Shown piece after piece: positions 1-5,691 of a DNA stretch of 9,231 nucleotides; the stretch's first letter is position 1, and every line of letters begins with the position of its first letter. The DNA comes from Candidatus Limnocylindria bacterium (GTDB lineage: Bacteria > Chloroflexota > Limnocylindria > QHBO01), in the NCBI GenBank assembly GCA_030146365.1, contig JASLBU010000022.1, forward strand, positions 1 through 9,231. Direction: 5' to 3'. A model generated the notes under the pieces. It was not told where the DNA came from. It saw nothing but the letters and a program-made list of their open reading frames with translations, and made no database searches. Position numbers and translations under genes: made by a program.

Positions 1-641
1 ACGAGCACCTGGCCACCCGCGGCCAGTGCGCAGATGCGAGCCGTGGTGTTCACCGCGATGCCCACGTAGCCGGTGGCGGTGAGGGTCGGACGTCCACCGT
101 GCACCCCGATCCGTACCCGGACTCTTCGACCGTCCGGCCACGCCGCATCGTTGATTGCTCGGCGCACCGCGCGCACGGCGCTGAGCGCATCACCGGGGCT
201 CGAGAAGGCGGCGAAGTACTCGTCCGCCCGAGCGTCGACCTCCTGGCCGCCGGCGCGCCGGATGGCCGTCCGAATCAGCCGCCGCATCGAGGTCAGCATC
301 GGCCCGTAGCGGTCGCCGAGCGCGGCAAGATGGAGCGTCGAGTCCTCGAGATCGACGAACACCAGCGTGACCTGACCGGTGGGAAGGCGGCGGGCGGGAT
401 GGAGCTCGCCGTCGATGAATCCGACCGGGACGATGCCGTATCGCTTCGCGGCCCGGAGGAGTCGCGTGCGGGCGGCATCCCGAGCCTGCTCGCTCTCGAA
501 CTCGATCCGGTTGAACCGCGCGAGCGCATTGCGAACGTGCGCCTCGTCGTGGATGGGGAGCAGTCGCCGTCCGCTGGAATCGACGTACGCGAATGCGCTC
601 GCGGGGAGCTTCGTGCGCTCTCTTGCGCTGAGGCTTGCCAT
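1..641 (-). CDS. Class III adenylate/guanylate cyclase with N-terminal DUF6582-like domain, 3' part missing
   Basis: The gene starts at the ATG at 641 and runs off the left edge after 213 codons. Residues 1-75 form a small charged domain (LPASAFAYVD, HVRNALARFN, AAKRYGI) that resembles DUF6582-type proteins, from memory of that family. The cyclase homology domain starts near residue 90. VTLVFVDLEDST (91-102) carries the first metal Asp (D97), and EVDARADEYFAAF (134-146) carries the second (D140). YVGIAVNTTARI (192-203) supplies the Asn/Arg pair that stabilises the transition state (N198, R202). The segment before D140 reads DARAD where relatives usually have DTQGD, and there is no Lys at the usual purine-selecting position, so substrate preference (ATP or GTP) is not clear. 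The expected product is a cyclic nucleotide in the cytosol; no membrane segment is visible in this part. An AGGTG lies 2 nt before the ATG, and no clear promoter was found in the 190-bp gap to the divergent hydrolase gene. Confidence 0.88.
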   Translation of the reverse strand, partial: MASLSARERTKLPASAFAYVDSSGRRLLPIHDEAHVRNALARFNRIEFESEQARDAARTRLLRAAKRYGIVPVGFIDGELHPARRLPTGQVTLVFVDLEDSTLHLAALGDRYGPMLTSMRRLIRTAIRRAGGQEVDARADEYFAAFSSPGDALSAVRAVRRAINDAAWPDGRRVRVRIGVHGGRPTLTATGYVGIAVNTTARICALAAGGQVL

Positions 642-819
642 GGCACCTGAATGATGCCAATCAATCCTGCCATCCACTGTCAGAATTCGCCGTCGATTCA
701 TCTTCTGCGGCGATGCCGCTCCGCCCTCCGTCAACAGTCGCCGCTGCGCTACCCCGCCGCGTGGCGCGAGCCGCCCCGGGCCTCCGCGCCGCGCCGGAGC
801 GTCGGCTGCGGACCGCCGC

Positions 820-825
820 TAGCAT
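820..825 (+). promoter_or_regulatory. Putative leaderless -10 box TAGCAT before the hydrolase
   Basis: TAGCAT ends 6 nt before the ATG at 832, the spacing expected if transcription begins at or next to the A of the start codon. It sits in the 11-nt string CGCTAGCATCG, which recurs exactly at 2391-2401 before another start codon. No Shine-Dalgarno sequence precedes this ATG and no TTGACA-like -35 is visible at 16-18 nt. The leaderless reading is inference from position and recurrence. Confidence 0.55.
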
Positions 826-831
826 CGGCCC

Positions 832-1623
832 ATGCCTCCTGTGGAACTCGCGACGCACGAATGGTCGCCGCGCGGTGCCGGTGCGGTCCCGCCGCCGCTC
901 GCGATCCTGGTCCACGGGGTGACGGGATGGCATCGCACCTGGTGGCGGGTGGGCCCGGCCCTCGCAGCGCATGGCTGGCGCGCGGTCGCCGTCGACCAGC
1001 GAGGCCACGGCCGGAGCCCCAGGATCGATGGTCGTGCGACGGTGGGCGATCTGGCCATGGATCTCTCCGGCTTGATCGAGCGGATCGGCGCGCCGGTCGA
1101 CGCTCTGATCGGCCACTCCCTCGGGGCGGCCGTGAGCGCGGAGCTCGCGTATCTGCGCCCGGAGCTCGTCCGCCGCCTCGTGCTCGAGGATCCTCCGGCC
1201 CTCTCCCGGGCGGATGACACCGGCTGGTTGGCCACCCTGGAGCGGGACATGATCATCGCCCGGGATGATCCGGAGGGAGAAGTCAGGCGCCTGCTGGCCG
1301 AAAACCCGTCGTGGGCCGAGGGCGACGCCCGTCAGGACGTGGAGGGCAGACAGCTCGTCGACCGAACAGGCCTCATGGCCTCGTTCCGCCGGGCGACGGG
1401 GGCCCGCGTGCCGGAGCTCGTTTCACGGATCGAGGTGCCGGCGCTGTACCTCCTCTCGACCGAGGACCGCTCCGTCTACGTCGGTGAGGCACGTCAGCGG
1501 CTCCCGGCCGACCTGCCGCGAGCCGCGCGCCTGGCGGTGATCGACGCCGGCCACGTCATCCACCGCGACCGCTTCGAGGACTACATGGCTGCCCTGCTGG
1601 CGTGGCTGGCAGGGGAGCGGTGA
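832..1623 (+). CDS. Alpha/beta-hydrolase fold protein
   Basis: A 263-residue single-domain alpha/beta hydrolase. ILVHGVTGW (25-33) provides the HG oxyanion-hole motif, and VAVDQRGHGRS (52-62) is the usual strand-loop after it. GHSLGA (94-99) is the nucleophile elbow with Ser96, STEDRSV (209-215) gives the likely acid Asp212, and DAGHVIH (238-244) gives the catalytic His241. The triad is therefore complete. Family members include esterases, lipases, haloperoxidase-like enzymes and C-C bond hydrolases; nothing here fixes the substrate. There is no signal peptide or membrane segment, so it should be cytosolic. The ATG at 832 is supported by the -10-like box 6 nt upstream. Its stop overlaps the GTG of the following sirtuin gene by 4 nt, so the two are probably co-transcribed and translationally coupled. 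Confidence 0.93.
   Translation: MPPVELATHEWSPRGAGAVPPPLAILVHGVTGWHRTWWRVGPALAAHGWRAVAVDQRGHGRSPRIDGRATVGDLAMDLSGLIERIGAPVDALIGHSLGAAVSAELAYLRPELVRRLVLEDPPALSRADDTGWLATLERDMIIARDDPEGEVRRLLAENPSWAEGDARQDVEGRQLVDRTGLMASFRRATGARVPELVSRIEVPALYLLSTEDRSVYVGEARQRLPADLPRAARLAVIDAGHVIHRDRFEDYMAALLAWLAGER
1611..1617 (+). promoter_or_regulatory. Shine-Dalgarno-like AGGGGAG before the sirtuin start
   Basis: AGGGGAG lies inside the end of the hydrolase gene and ends 2 nt before the GTG at 1620. The spacing is short for a standard site, but with the GTGA overlap it supports 1620 rather than the in-frame GTG at 1602 as the start of the sirtuin. Confidence 0.45.
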
Positions 1624-2396
1624 ACGAGCCGATCCGAACCGCGAACGTGCCGGAGGCCGCCGCTGGCCTCCGCGCTGCTCGACGAACGGTGATGCTGACC
1701 GGGGCGGGCGTCAGCACCGAGTCGGGCATCCCGGACTTCCGCGGACCGGATGGCATCTGGACGCGGGACCCGCGAGCCGAGCGGCTGAGCAACATCGGCT
1801 ACTACATTGCCGACCCTGCCGTCCGGCGGGAGTCGTGGAGGCGGCGGCTGGAGCACCCGGCCTGGCGCGCTCGACCGAACCCGGCTCACCTGGCGATTGC
1901 GGCGCTCGAGCGGGCCGGTCTGCTGACTCTGCTCGTGACGCAGAACATCGATGGCCTCCATCTGCTGGCTGGCTCCTCGCCCGAGCGCCTCATCGAGATC
2001 CACGGGTCGATCCGCGAGTCGGCGTGCCTGCGCTGTGGCGACCGCCGGCCGATGACCGAGACGCTCGAGCGGGTGCGCCGCGGCGAGGAGGACCCGCCCT
2101 GCTTCGTCTGCGGAGGCATCCTCAAGTCGGCGACGGTCAGCTTCGGACAGAATCTCGATGCGGCCGATCTGCGAAGGGCGCAGGATGCCGCTGCCGCCGC
2201 GGACCTCTTCGTCGCGGTGGGGACCAGCCTCACCGTCTACCCGGTGGCCGGCCTGGCGGAGCTGTCCGTCGAGGGCGGCGGGCGGCTGGTGATCATCAAC
2301 GCCGAGCCGACCGCGCTCGACGATCGCGCCGACGTGGTGCTCCGCGGATCCGCCGGTGAGCTCCTCACGGCCATCGTGCAGGAGGTCACGCGCTAG
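1620..2396 (+). CDS. Sir2-family NAD-dependent protein deacylase (sirtuin)
   Basis: From the GTG at 1620 the product has 258 residues, the size of a minimal bacterial sirtuin. GAGVSTESGIPDFRG (28-42) is the NAD-binding and cofactor-loop signature, TQNIDGLH (107-114) follows, and EIHGS (126-130) contains the catalytic His128. A structural zinc site is formed by C136, C139, C161 and C164. GTSLTVYPVAGL (201-212) and NAEPT (227-231) complete the Rossmann half. Such enzymes remove acyl groups from lysine, consuming NAD and releasing nicotinamide and 2'-O-acyl-ADP-ribose. In the segment DPAVRRESWRRR, Trp73 and Arg76 appear to align with the Tyr-x-x-Arg pair of succinyl-selective sirtuins, so desuccinylase activity is not supported; the region looks more like class II (SIRT4-like) members. 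The GTG overlaps the hydrolase stop as GTGA. Its TAG stop is also the first half of the putative promoter of the next gene. Confidence 0.95.
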   Translation: MNEPIRTANVPEAAAGLRAARRTVMLTGAGVSTESGIPDFRGPDGIWTRDPRAERLSNIGYYIADPAVRRESWRRRLEHPAWRARPNPAHLAIAALERAGLLTLLVTQNIDGLHLLAGSSPERLIEIHGSIRESACLRCGDRRPMTETLERVRRGEEDPPCFVCGGILKSATVSFGQNLDAADLRRAQDAAAAADLFVAVGTSLTVYPVAGLAELSVEGGGRLVIINAEPTALDDRADVVLRGSAGELLTAIVQEVTR

Positions 2397-2399
2397 CAT
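2394..2399 (+). promoter_or_regulatory. Putative leaderless -10 box TAGCAT sharing the sirtuin stop codon
   Basis: TAGCAT ends 7 nt before the ATG at 2407. Its first three bases are the TAG stop of the sirtuin gene. The surrounding 11 bases are identical to those at 817-827. There is no recognisable -35 element and no Shine-Dalgarno sequence in the 10 nt between the stop and the ATG, which favours a leaderless start over simple read-through coupling. Confidence 0.5.
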
Positions 2400-2406
2400 C
2401 GAACGC

Positions 2407-3294
2407 ATGGCGTCCCTCACCATCCGCGACGTCCCGGGCATCCGGGTCGGACACTGGACGAATCGCGCCGGCCGCACAGGTTGCACCGTTGTCCTGGCGC
2501 CGGACCACGGCGCGGTGGCCGGCGTGGACGTCCGTGGATCCGCGCCCGGCACGCGCGAGACCGAGGTGCTGCGCCCGACCGGGCTCGTCGAGCGCATCAA
2601 CGCCGTCTGTCTGGCGGGCGGCTCCGCGTTCGGCCTCGCCGCGGCCGATGGCGTGATGCGACGCCTGGGCGAGCGCGGCATCGGCTTTCCCACGGGCGTG
2701 AGGCCGGTGCCGATCGTGCCGGCGGCGATCCTGTTCGACCTGGGTGTCGGCGACCCTGACGCGGCGCCGAGGGCCGAGTCGGGCTATGCCGCCACGCTGG
2801 CTGCGGAGGCGAACGAGGACGAGCTCGAGGGCGCCGTCGGGGCGGGAACGGGCGCAACGGTCGCCAAGCTCGGTGGTGTGGCGAACGCTCGGCCCGGCGG
2901 CGTCGGCTCGGCGGCGCGCCGGCTGAGGAGCGGCCACCTCGCCGGGGCGCTGGTGGTCAACAACGCCCTCGGTGACGTCCACGCCCGCGACGGCCGAATC
3001 CTGGCCGGAGGCTCTGCGAAGCTGGCCGGGGGTCCCTGGGCGGGCAACACGACGCTGGTGGTCGTGGCCACGAATGCGCCGCTCAGCCGGATCCAGTGCA
3101 ACAAGCTGGCGGAGCTGGGCCACGACGCGCTCGCGCGCGGCATCCGACCGGTGCACACGATGTTCGACGGCGACGCCGTCTTCGCGCTCTCGACGGCGGA
3201 CGGGTCCGCCAGCCCGGCGGAGGAATACATGGCGATCTGCCTGGCGGCCGATGACGCCATCGGCGAGGCGATCGAGCGCAGCGTCAGCCGCTGA
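2407..3294 (+). CDS. P1-family (S58, DmpA/NylC-like) Ntn-type aminopeptidase/amidohydrolase
   Basis: A 295-residue member of the P1/S58 family, which includes the aminopeptidase DmpA and the nylon-oligomer hydrolase NylC. Seen directly: the N-terminal IRDVPGIRVGHWT (6-18), the Gly-rich LAGGSAFGLAAADGV (69-83), GAGTGATVAKLGG (145-157) and VVNNALGDV (183-191). GNTTLVVVATN (213-223) matches the place where family members cut themselves to expose the nucleophile, so I infer cleavage between Asn214 and Thr215, giving alpha and beta chains of about 214 and 81 residues. Known members hydrolyse N-terminal residues, D-amino-acid peptides, beta-peptides or cyclic amides; the substrate here cannot be assigned. 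No signal peptide is present, so it is likely cytosolic. An upstream in-frame start would overlap the sirtuin, so ATG 2407 is preferred because of the -10-like box. The stop abuts the stop of the convergent panB. Confidence 0.94.
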   Translation: MASLTIRDVPGIRVGHWTNRAGRTGCTVVLAPDHGAVAGVDVRGSAPGTRETEVLRPTGLVERINAVCLAGGSAFGLAAADGVMRRLGERGIGFPTGVRPVPIVPAAILFDLGVGDPDAAPRAESGYAATLAAEANEDELEGAVGAGTGATVAKLGGVANARPGGVGSAARRLRSGHLAGALVVNNALGDVHARDGRILAGGSAKLAGGPWAGNTTLVVVATNAPLSRIQCNKLAELGHDALARGIRPVHTMFDGDAVFALSTADGSASPAEEYMAICLAADDAIGEAIERSVSR

Positions 3295-4179
3295 TCAGTC
3301 GCCTCGCCGGTCCGCCTGGAGCTCCGCCTCGAAGGCTCGCAGCTCGTCCCCGGCGATCTTGTACTCGTGCTCGTCAGCCGGGTACACGCCGGAGCGAACC
3401 TCGGACGCAAAGGCGGTCAGCCCCCGTCGGATCTCGCCCGCGACGTCGGCATAGCGCTTCACGAACCGCGGCGCCGCCCCCTCGTTGATGCCAAGCAGGT
3501 CGTGCCACACCAGCACCTGCCCGTCGCATCCGGGCCCTGCGCCGATGCCGATGGTCGGGATGTCGAGCGCCGAGGTGATGTGCGCGCCGATCCGGGCGGG
3601 CACCGACTCGAGCACGAGCGAAAAGGCACCGGCGGCCTGGAGCTCCCGGGCGTCGTCGAGCATCCGTCGCGCGGCGGCGGCGGTGCGCCCCTGCGCCTTC
3701 ATGCCTCCGAGGGCCGTCGCCGACTGCGGCGTCAATCCCAGGTGGCCCATGACCGGAATGCCGGCTCCGACGATCGCGCCGACGCGCGAGAGCATCGGCC
3801 CTGCGCCCTCCAGCTTGACGGCGTCCGCGCCGGCCTTCACGAGCCGAACCGCATTCGCGACGGCATCGGCATCAGACGCCTGGTACGAGCCGAACGGCAG
3901 GTCGCCGATGAGCAGCGACCTCGGCCTGGCCCGCGCGACGGCGGCCATGAGCATCACCGCCTCGTCCATCGTGACCGGGACCGTGGTCTCGTATCCGAAC
4001 ACGTTGTTGCCGGCCGAATCGCCCACCAGGATGAGGTCGACGCCCGCCTCCGATGCGAGCCGCGCCGACGGATGGTCGTAGGCGGTGACCATCACGATCT
4101 TCGTCCCTGCCCGCTTCATGGCGGCGACCTCGGACAGCGGCAGGGGCTCGCGGACGTTCATCACGCCGAAAGCGTCCAC
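3295..4179 (-). CDS. panB: 3-methyl-2-oxobutanoate hydroxymethyltransferase (ketopantoate hydroxymethyltransferase)
   Basis: Catalyses the first committed step of pantothenate (vitamin B5, hence CoA) synthesis: transfer of a hydroxymethyl group from 5,10-methylene-tetrahydrofolate to 2-oxoisovalerate, giving ketopantoate. The 294-residue product has the whole (beta/alpha)8 signature: TAYDHPSA (32-39), LVGDSAGN (51-58), IGDLPFGSY (91-99), KLEGAG (122-127), MGHLGLTPQS (144-153), VLESVP (189-194) and GIGAGPGCDGQVLVWHDLLG (211-230). By comparison with the E. coli enzyme, Asp54, Asp93 and Glu124 should bind Mg2+, and Glu191 should be the catalytic acid. The GTG at 4179 is chosen because GGGGAG (4189-4184) lies 4 nt upstream; the ATG at 4161 has no ribosome site and is the fallback. 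It follows panC after 16 nt on the same strand, as the last gene of a pantothenate operon. Confidence 0.97.
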   Translation of the reverse strand: MDAFGVMNVREPLPLSEVAAMKRAGTKIVMVTAYDHPSARLASEAGVDLILVGDSAGNNVFGYETTVPVTMDEAVMLMAAVARARPRSLLIGDLPFGSYQASDADAVANAVRLVKAGADAVKLEGAGPMLSRVGAIVGAGIPVMGHLGLTPQSATALGGMKAQGRTAAAARRMLDDARELQAAGAFSLVLESVPARIGAHITSALDIPTIGIGAGPGCDGQVLVWHDLLGINEGAAPRFVKRYADVAGEIRRGLTAFASEVRSGVYPADEHEYKIAGDELRAFEAELQADRRGD

Positions 4180-4183
4180 CGTG

Positions 4184-4189
4184 CTCCCC
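4184..4189 (-). promoter_or_regulatory. Shine-Dalgarno GGGGAG for panB
   Basis: On the minus strand GGGGAG is followed by CACG and then the GTG at 4179. It falls in the 16-nt gap between the panC stop and panB and decides in favour of the GTG over the ATG six codons downstream. Confidence 0.55.
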
Positions 4190-4195
4190 GCCTTG

Positions 4196-4999
4196 TCAAC
4201 GCGTCCGGAGCCGCACGTTGTCGATCAGCCGCGTCTCGCCGACTCGCACCGCCGCCACCAGCGTCGGGCCGTCGAGATCGGCGATCTCCACGTAGTCGAC
4301 CAAGAGGCGGCGCTCAGCGTCGAGTACGCCCCGTGCGGCCGCCACGGCGTCACCGGCCGCGGCGTGCGCTGCAAGCCCCACCTCCAGCGCCCGGGGCAGT
4401 GCAAGGCCAGCGGCGCGTTCCCTGGCCCCAAGGCGCGAGTTCCGCGAGCTGAGTGCCAACCCGTCGGCATCGCGGACCGTCGGGACGGCGAGGATCTCAA
4501 CCCCGAGATCCAGGTCGCGGACGACGCGGCGTATCACGGCCACCTGCTGCGCGTCCTTCTGGCCGAACCACGCTCGGTGAGGCTCCACGATCCCGAACAG
4601 CTTGGTGCACACGGTCGCGACGCCTCGGAAGTGGCCGGGCCGTGCCGCGCCCTCGAGGACCTGGCCCAGCGCGCCGGGGTCGACCCACGTGTCGAACCCG
4701 GCTGGGTACAGCTCGCGGGCGGAGGGGGCGAAGACGAGGTCGGTCCCGGCGGCACGGGCGGCGTCGAGGTCCGCGGCCTCGTCCCTCGGGTAACGCTCGA
4801 GGTCGTCCGGATCGTCGAACTGCGCGGGATTCACGAAGAGGCTCATCACCACCACGTCCGAACCGGCTCGGGCCTCGCGGAGCAGCGCGCGGTGTCCATC
4901 GTGGAGCGCGCCCATCGTCGGCACCAGGCCGATGCGTGCCCCATCCCGCTGGGCGGGGAGTGCCTCTCGGACGTCGGCGATGGTCCGCGCGACCCTCAT
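4196..4999 (-). CDS. panC: Pantoate--beta-alanine ligase (pantothenate synthetase)
   Basis: Joins pantoate and beta-alanine through a pantoyl-adenylate, using ATP, to make pantothenate. From the ATG at 4999 the protein has 267 residues, slightly shorter than the roughly 280 of E. coli PanC. The nucleotidyltransferase signature is intact: LVPTMGALHDGH (25-36, including the HxGH motif), SLFVNPAQF (53-61), YPR (70-72), RPGHFRGVATVCTKLF (120-135), WFGQKDAQQ (144-152) and SSRNSRL (184-190). The frame stays open for about 160 codons upstream of 4999, but that extension is antisense-like Arg/Gly-rich sequence inside the preceding gene, so the ATG before RVARTI is the real start. This ATG overlaps the stop of the DUF2520 gene as ATGA, and its upstream bases are C-rich with no ribosome site, so translation should depend on coupling to the preceding gene. 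Confidence 0.97.
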   Translation of the reverse strand: MRVARTIADVREALPAQRDGARIGLVPTMGALHDGHRALLREARAGSDVVVMSLFVNPAQFDDPDDLERYPRDEAADLDAARAAGTDLVFAPSARELYPAGFDTWVDPGALGQVLEGAARPGHFRGVATVCTKLFGIVEPHRAWFGQKDAQQVAVIRRVVRDLDLGVEILAVPTVRDADGLALSSRNSRLGARERAAGLALPRALEVGLAAHAAAGDAVAAARGVLDAERRLLVDYVEIADLDGPTLVAAVRVGETRLIDNVRLRTR

Positions 5000-5670
5000 C
5001 GGGGGGTCGCGTCCACGATGGCCCGGTACAGCGGGACCAGCTCCGGCGCCCGATCCTCGAGGGCGGCCAGATGCCCCTCCACCGTCGACCAGTCGCCCCG
5101 TGCGATCGGGCCGGTCGGATCGAAGCCGTTCTCGATCGTGCGGGCCATCAGTGGAAGGATGGCCTCTCCCGGGGCGCCGACCAGCGCGAGCAGCCGATCC
5201 GCCGCCGCGCGGAGGGCCACCAGTCCGTTGCCGCCCAGCACGGCGGCGGCGTGGTAGAGCGGCCGGTCCCGGTCGGCCACCTCGAACGGGCGGAGGCCCA
5301 GCGCCTCCGCCAGCCACCGGGCGCATTCCAGCGCCGCGCCGCTCTCGCCGGTGACCGCCCCCCAGGCGCCGTCGAGCTGCTCGGCGCCGCGCGCTCGCGT
5401 CAGGGTCTGAAGCGGATGGACGCTGAACCGCCGGACATGTGGCTCCAGGGCATCGAGTCGGGTGGCACCGCTCACGTGGGCGAGCCACGGACCCGCCGAT
5501 ACCCCGGCGGCCACCTCCGCGATTGCCGCGTCGGGCACGCAGACGAGCACGAGCTCGGCGGCGGCGTCGGGCTCGCGGCCGTCGGTGACTCGCAGCCCTC
5601 GCTCCAGGAGGCGCGCGCGGATCGCGCCGCCCGCACGCCCGGTGCCGATGACGTGGACGCTGGAGAACAT
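4996..5670 (-). CDS. Rossmann-fold/DUF2520 protein, candidate ketopantoate reductase
   Basis: A 224-residue NAD(P)-binding protein of the type annotated as Rossmann-like plus DUF2520. HVIGTGRAGGAI (6-17) is the dinucleotide-binding loop, and ELVLVCVPDAAI (39-50) is the second strand with the VPD turn typical of this family and of F420-dependent NADP oxidoreductases. HVSGAT (65-70) and FSVHPLQT (82-89) follow. The C-terminal helical half contains YHAAAVLGGNGL (139-150) and TGPIARGD (186-193), both characteristic of DUF2520. It leads an operon with panC (ATGA overlap) and panB. A homologue also precedes panC in Mycobacterium (the Rv3603c-Rv3602c pair, from memory). Since panB and panC are here and no panE is visible, reduction of ketopantoate to pantoate is the obvious candidate activity; this is inference from context and fold. 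The ATG at 5670 has a -10-like TAGACT 7 nt upstream. Confidence 0.9.
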   Translation of the reverse strand: MFSSVHVIGTGRAGGAIRARLLERGLRVTDGREPDAAAELVLVCVPDAAIAEVAAGVSAGPWLAHVSGATRLDALEPHVRRFSVHPLQTLTRARGAEQLDGAWGAVTGESGAALECARWLAEALGLRPFEVADRDRPLYHAAAVLGGNGLVALRAAADRLLALVGAPGEAILPLMARTIENGFDPTGPIARGDWSTVEGHLAALEDRAPELVPLYRAIVDATPR

Positions 5671-5677
5671 CGGCCCG

Positions 5678-5683
5678 AGTCTA
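5678..5683 (-). promoter_or_regulatory. Putative leaderless -10 box TAGACT for the pantothenate operon
   Basis: Read on the minus strand, CGCTAGACTCG ends in TCG and the TAGACT box lies 7 nt before the ATG at 5670. It begins 8 nt after the stop of the FAD oxidoreductase gene. The flanks match the boxes before the hydrolase and the P1 peptidase (CGCTAG..TCG). This suggests the pantothenate genes have their own promoter instead of depending on read-through from 7625. Confidence 0.5.
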
Positions 5684-5691
5684 GCGGCGCG

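Noticed and set aside
1602..1619. GTG at 1602 as the sirtuin start
   Set aside because: It overlaps the hydrolase by 22 nt and has no ribosome site; the GTG at 1620 has AGGGGAG and the 4-nt overlap.
3280..3310. Possible bidirectional terminator at the convergent stops
   Set aside because: CTGATCAG is only an 8-bp palindrome without a loop, stable GC stem or T tract on either strand.
5000..5488. N-terminal extension of panC to 5488
   Set aside because: The added residues lie inside the DUF2520 gene in another frame and look like shadow sequence; PanC homologues start right before the beta strand that leads to PTMGALH.
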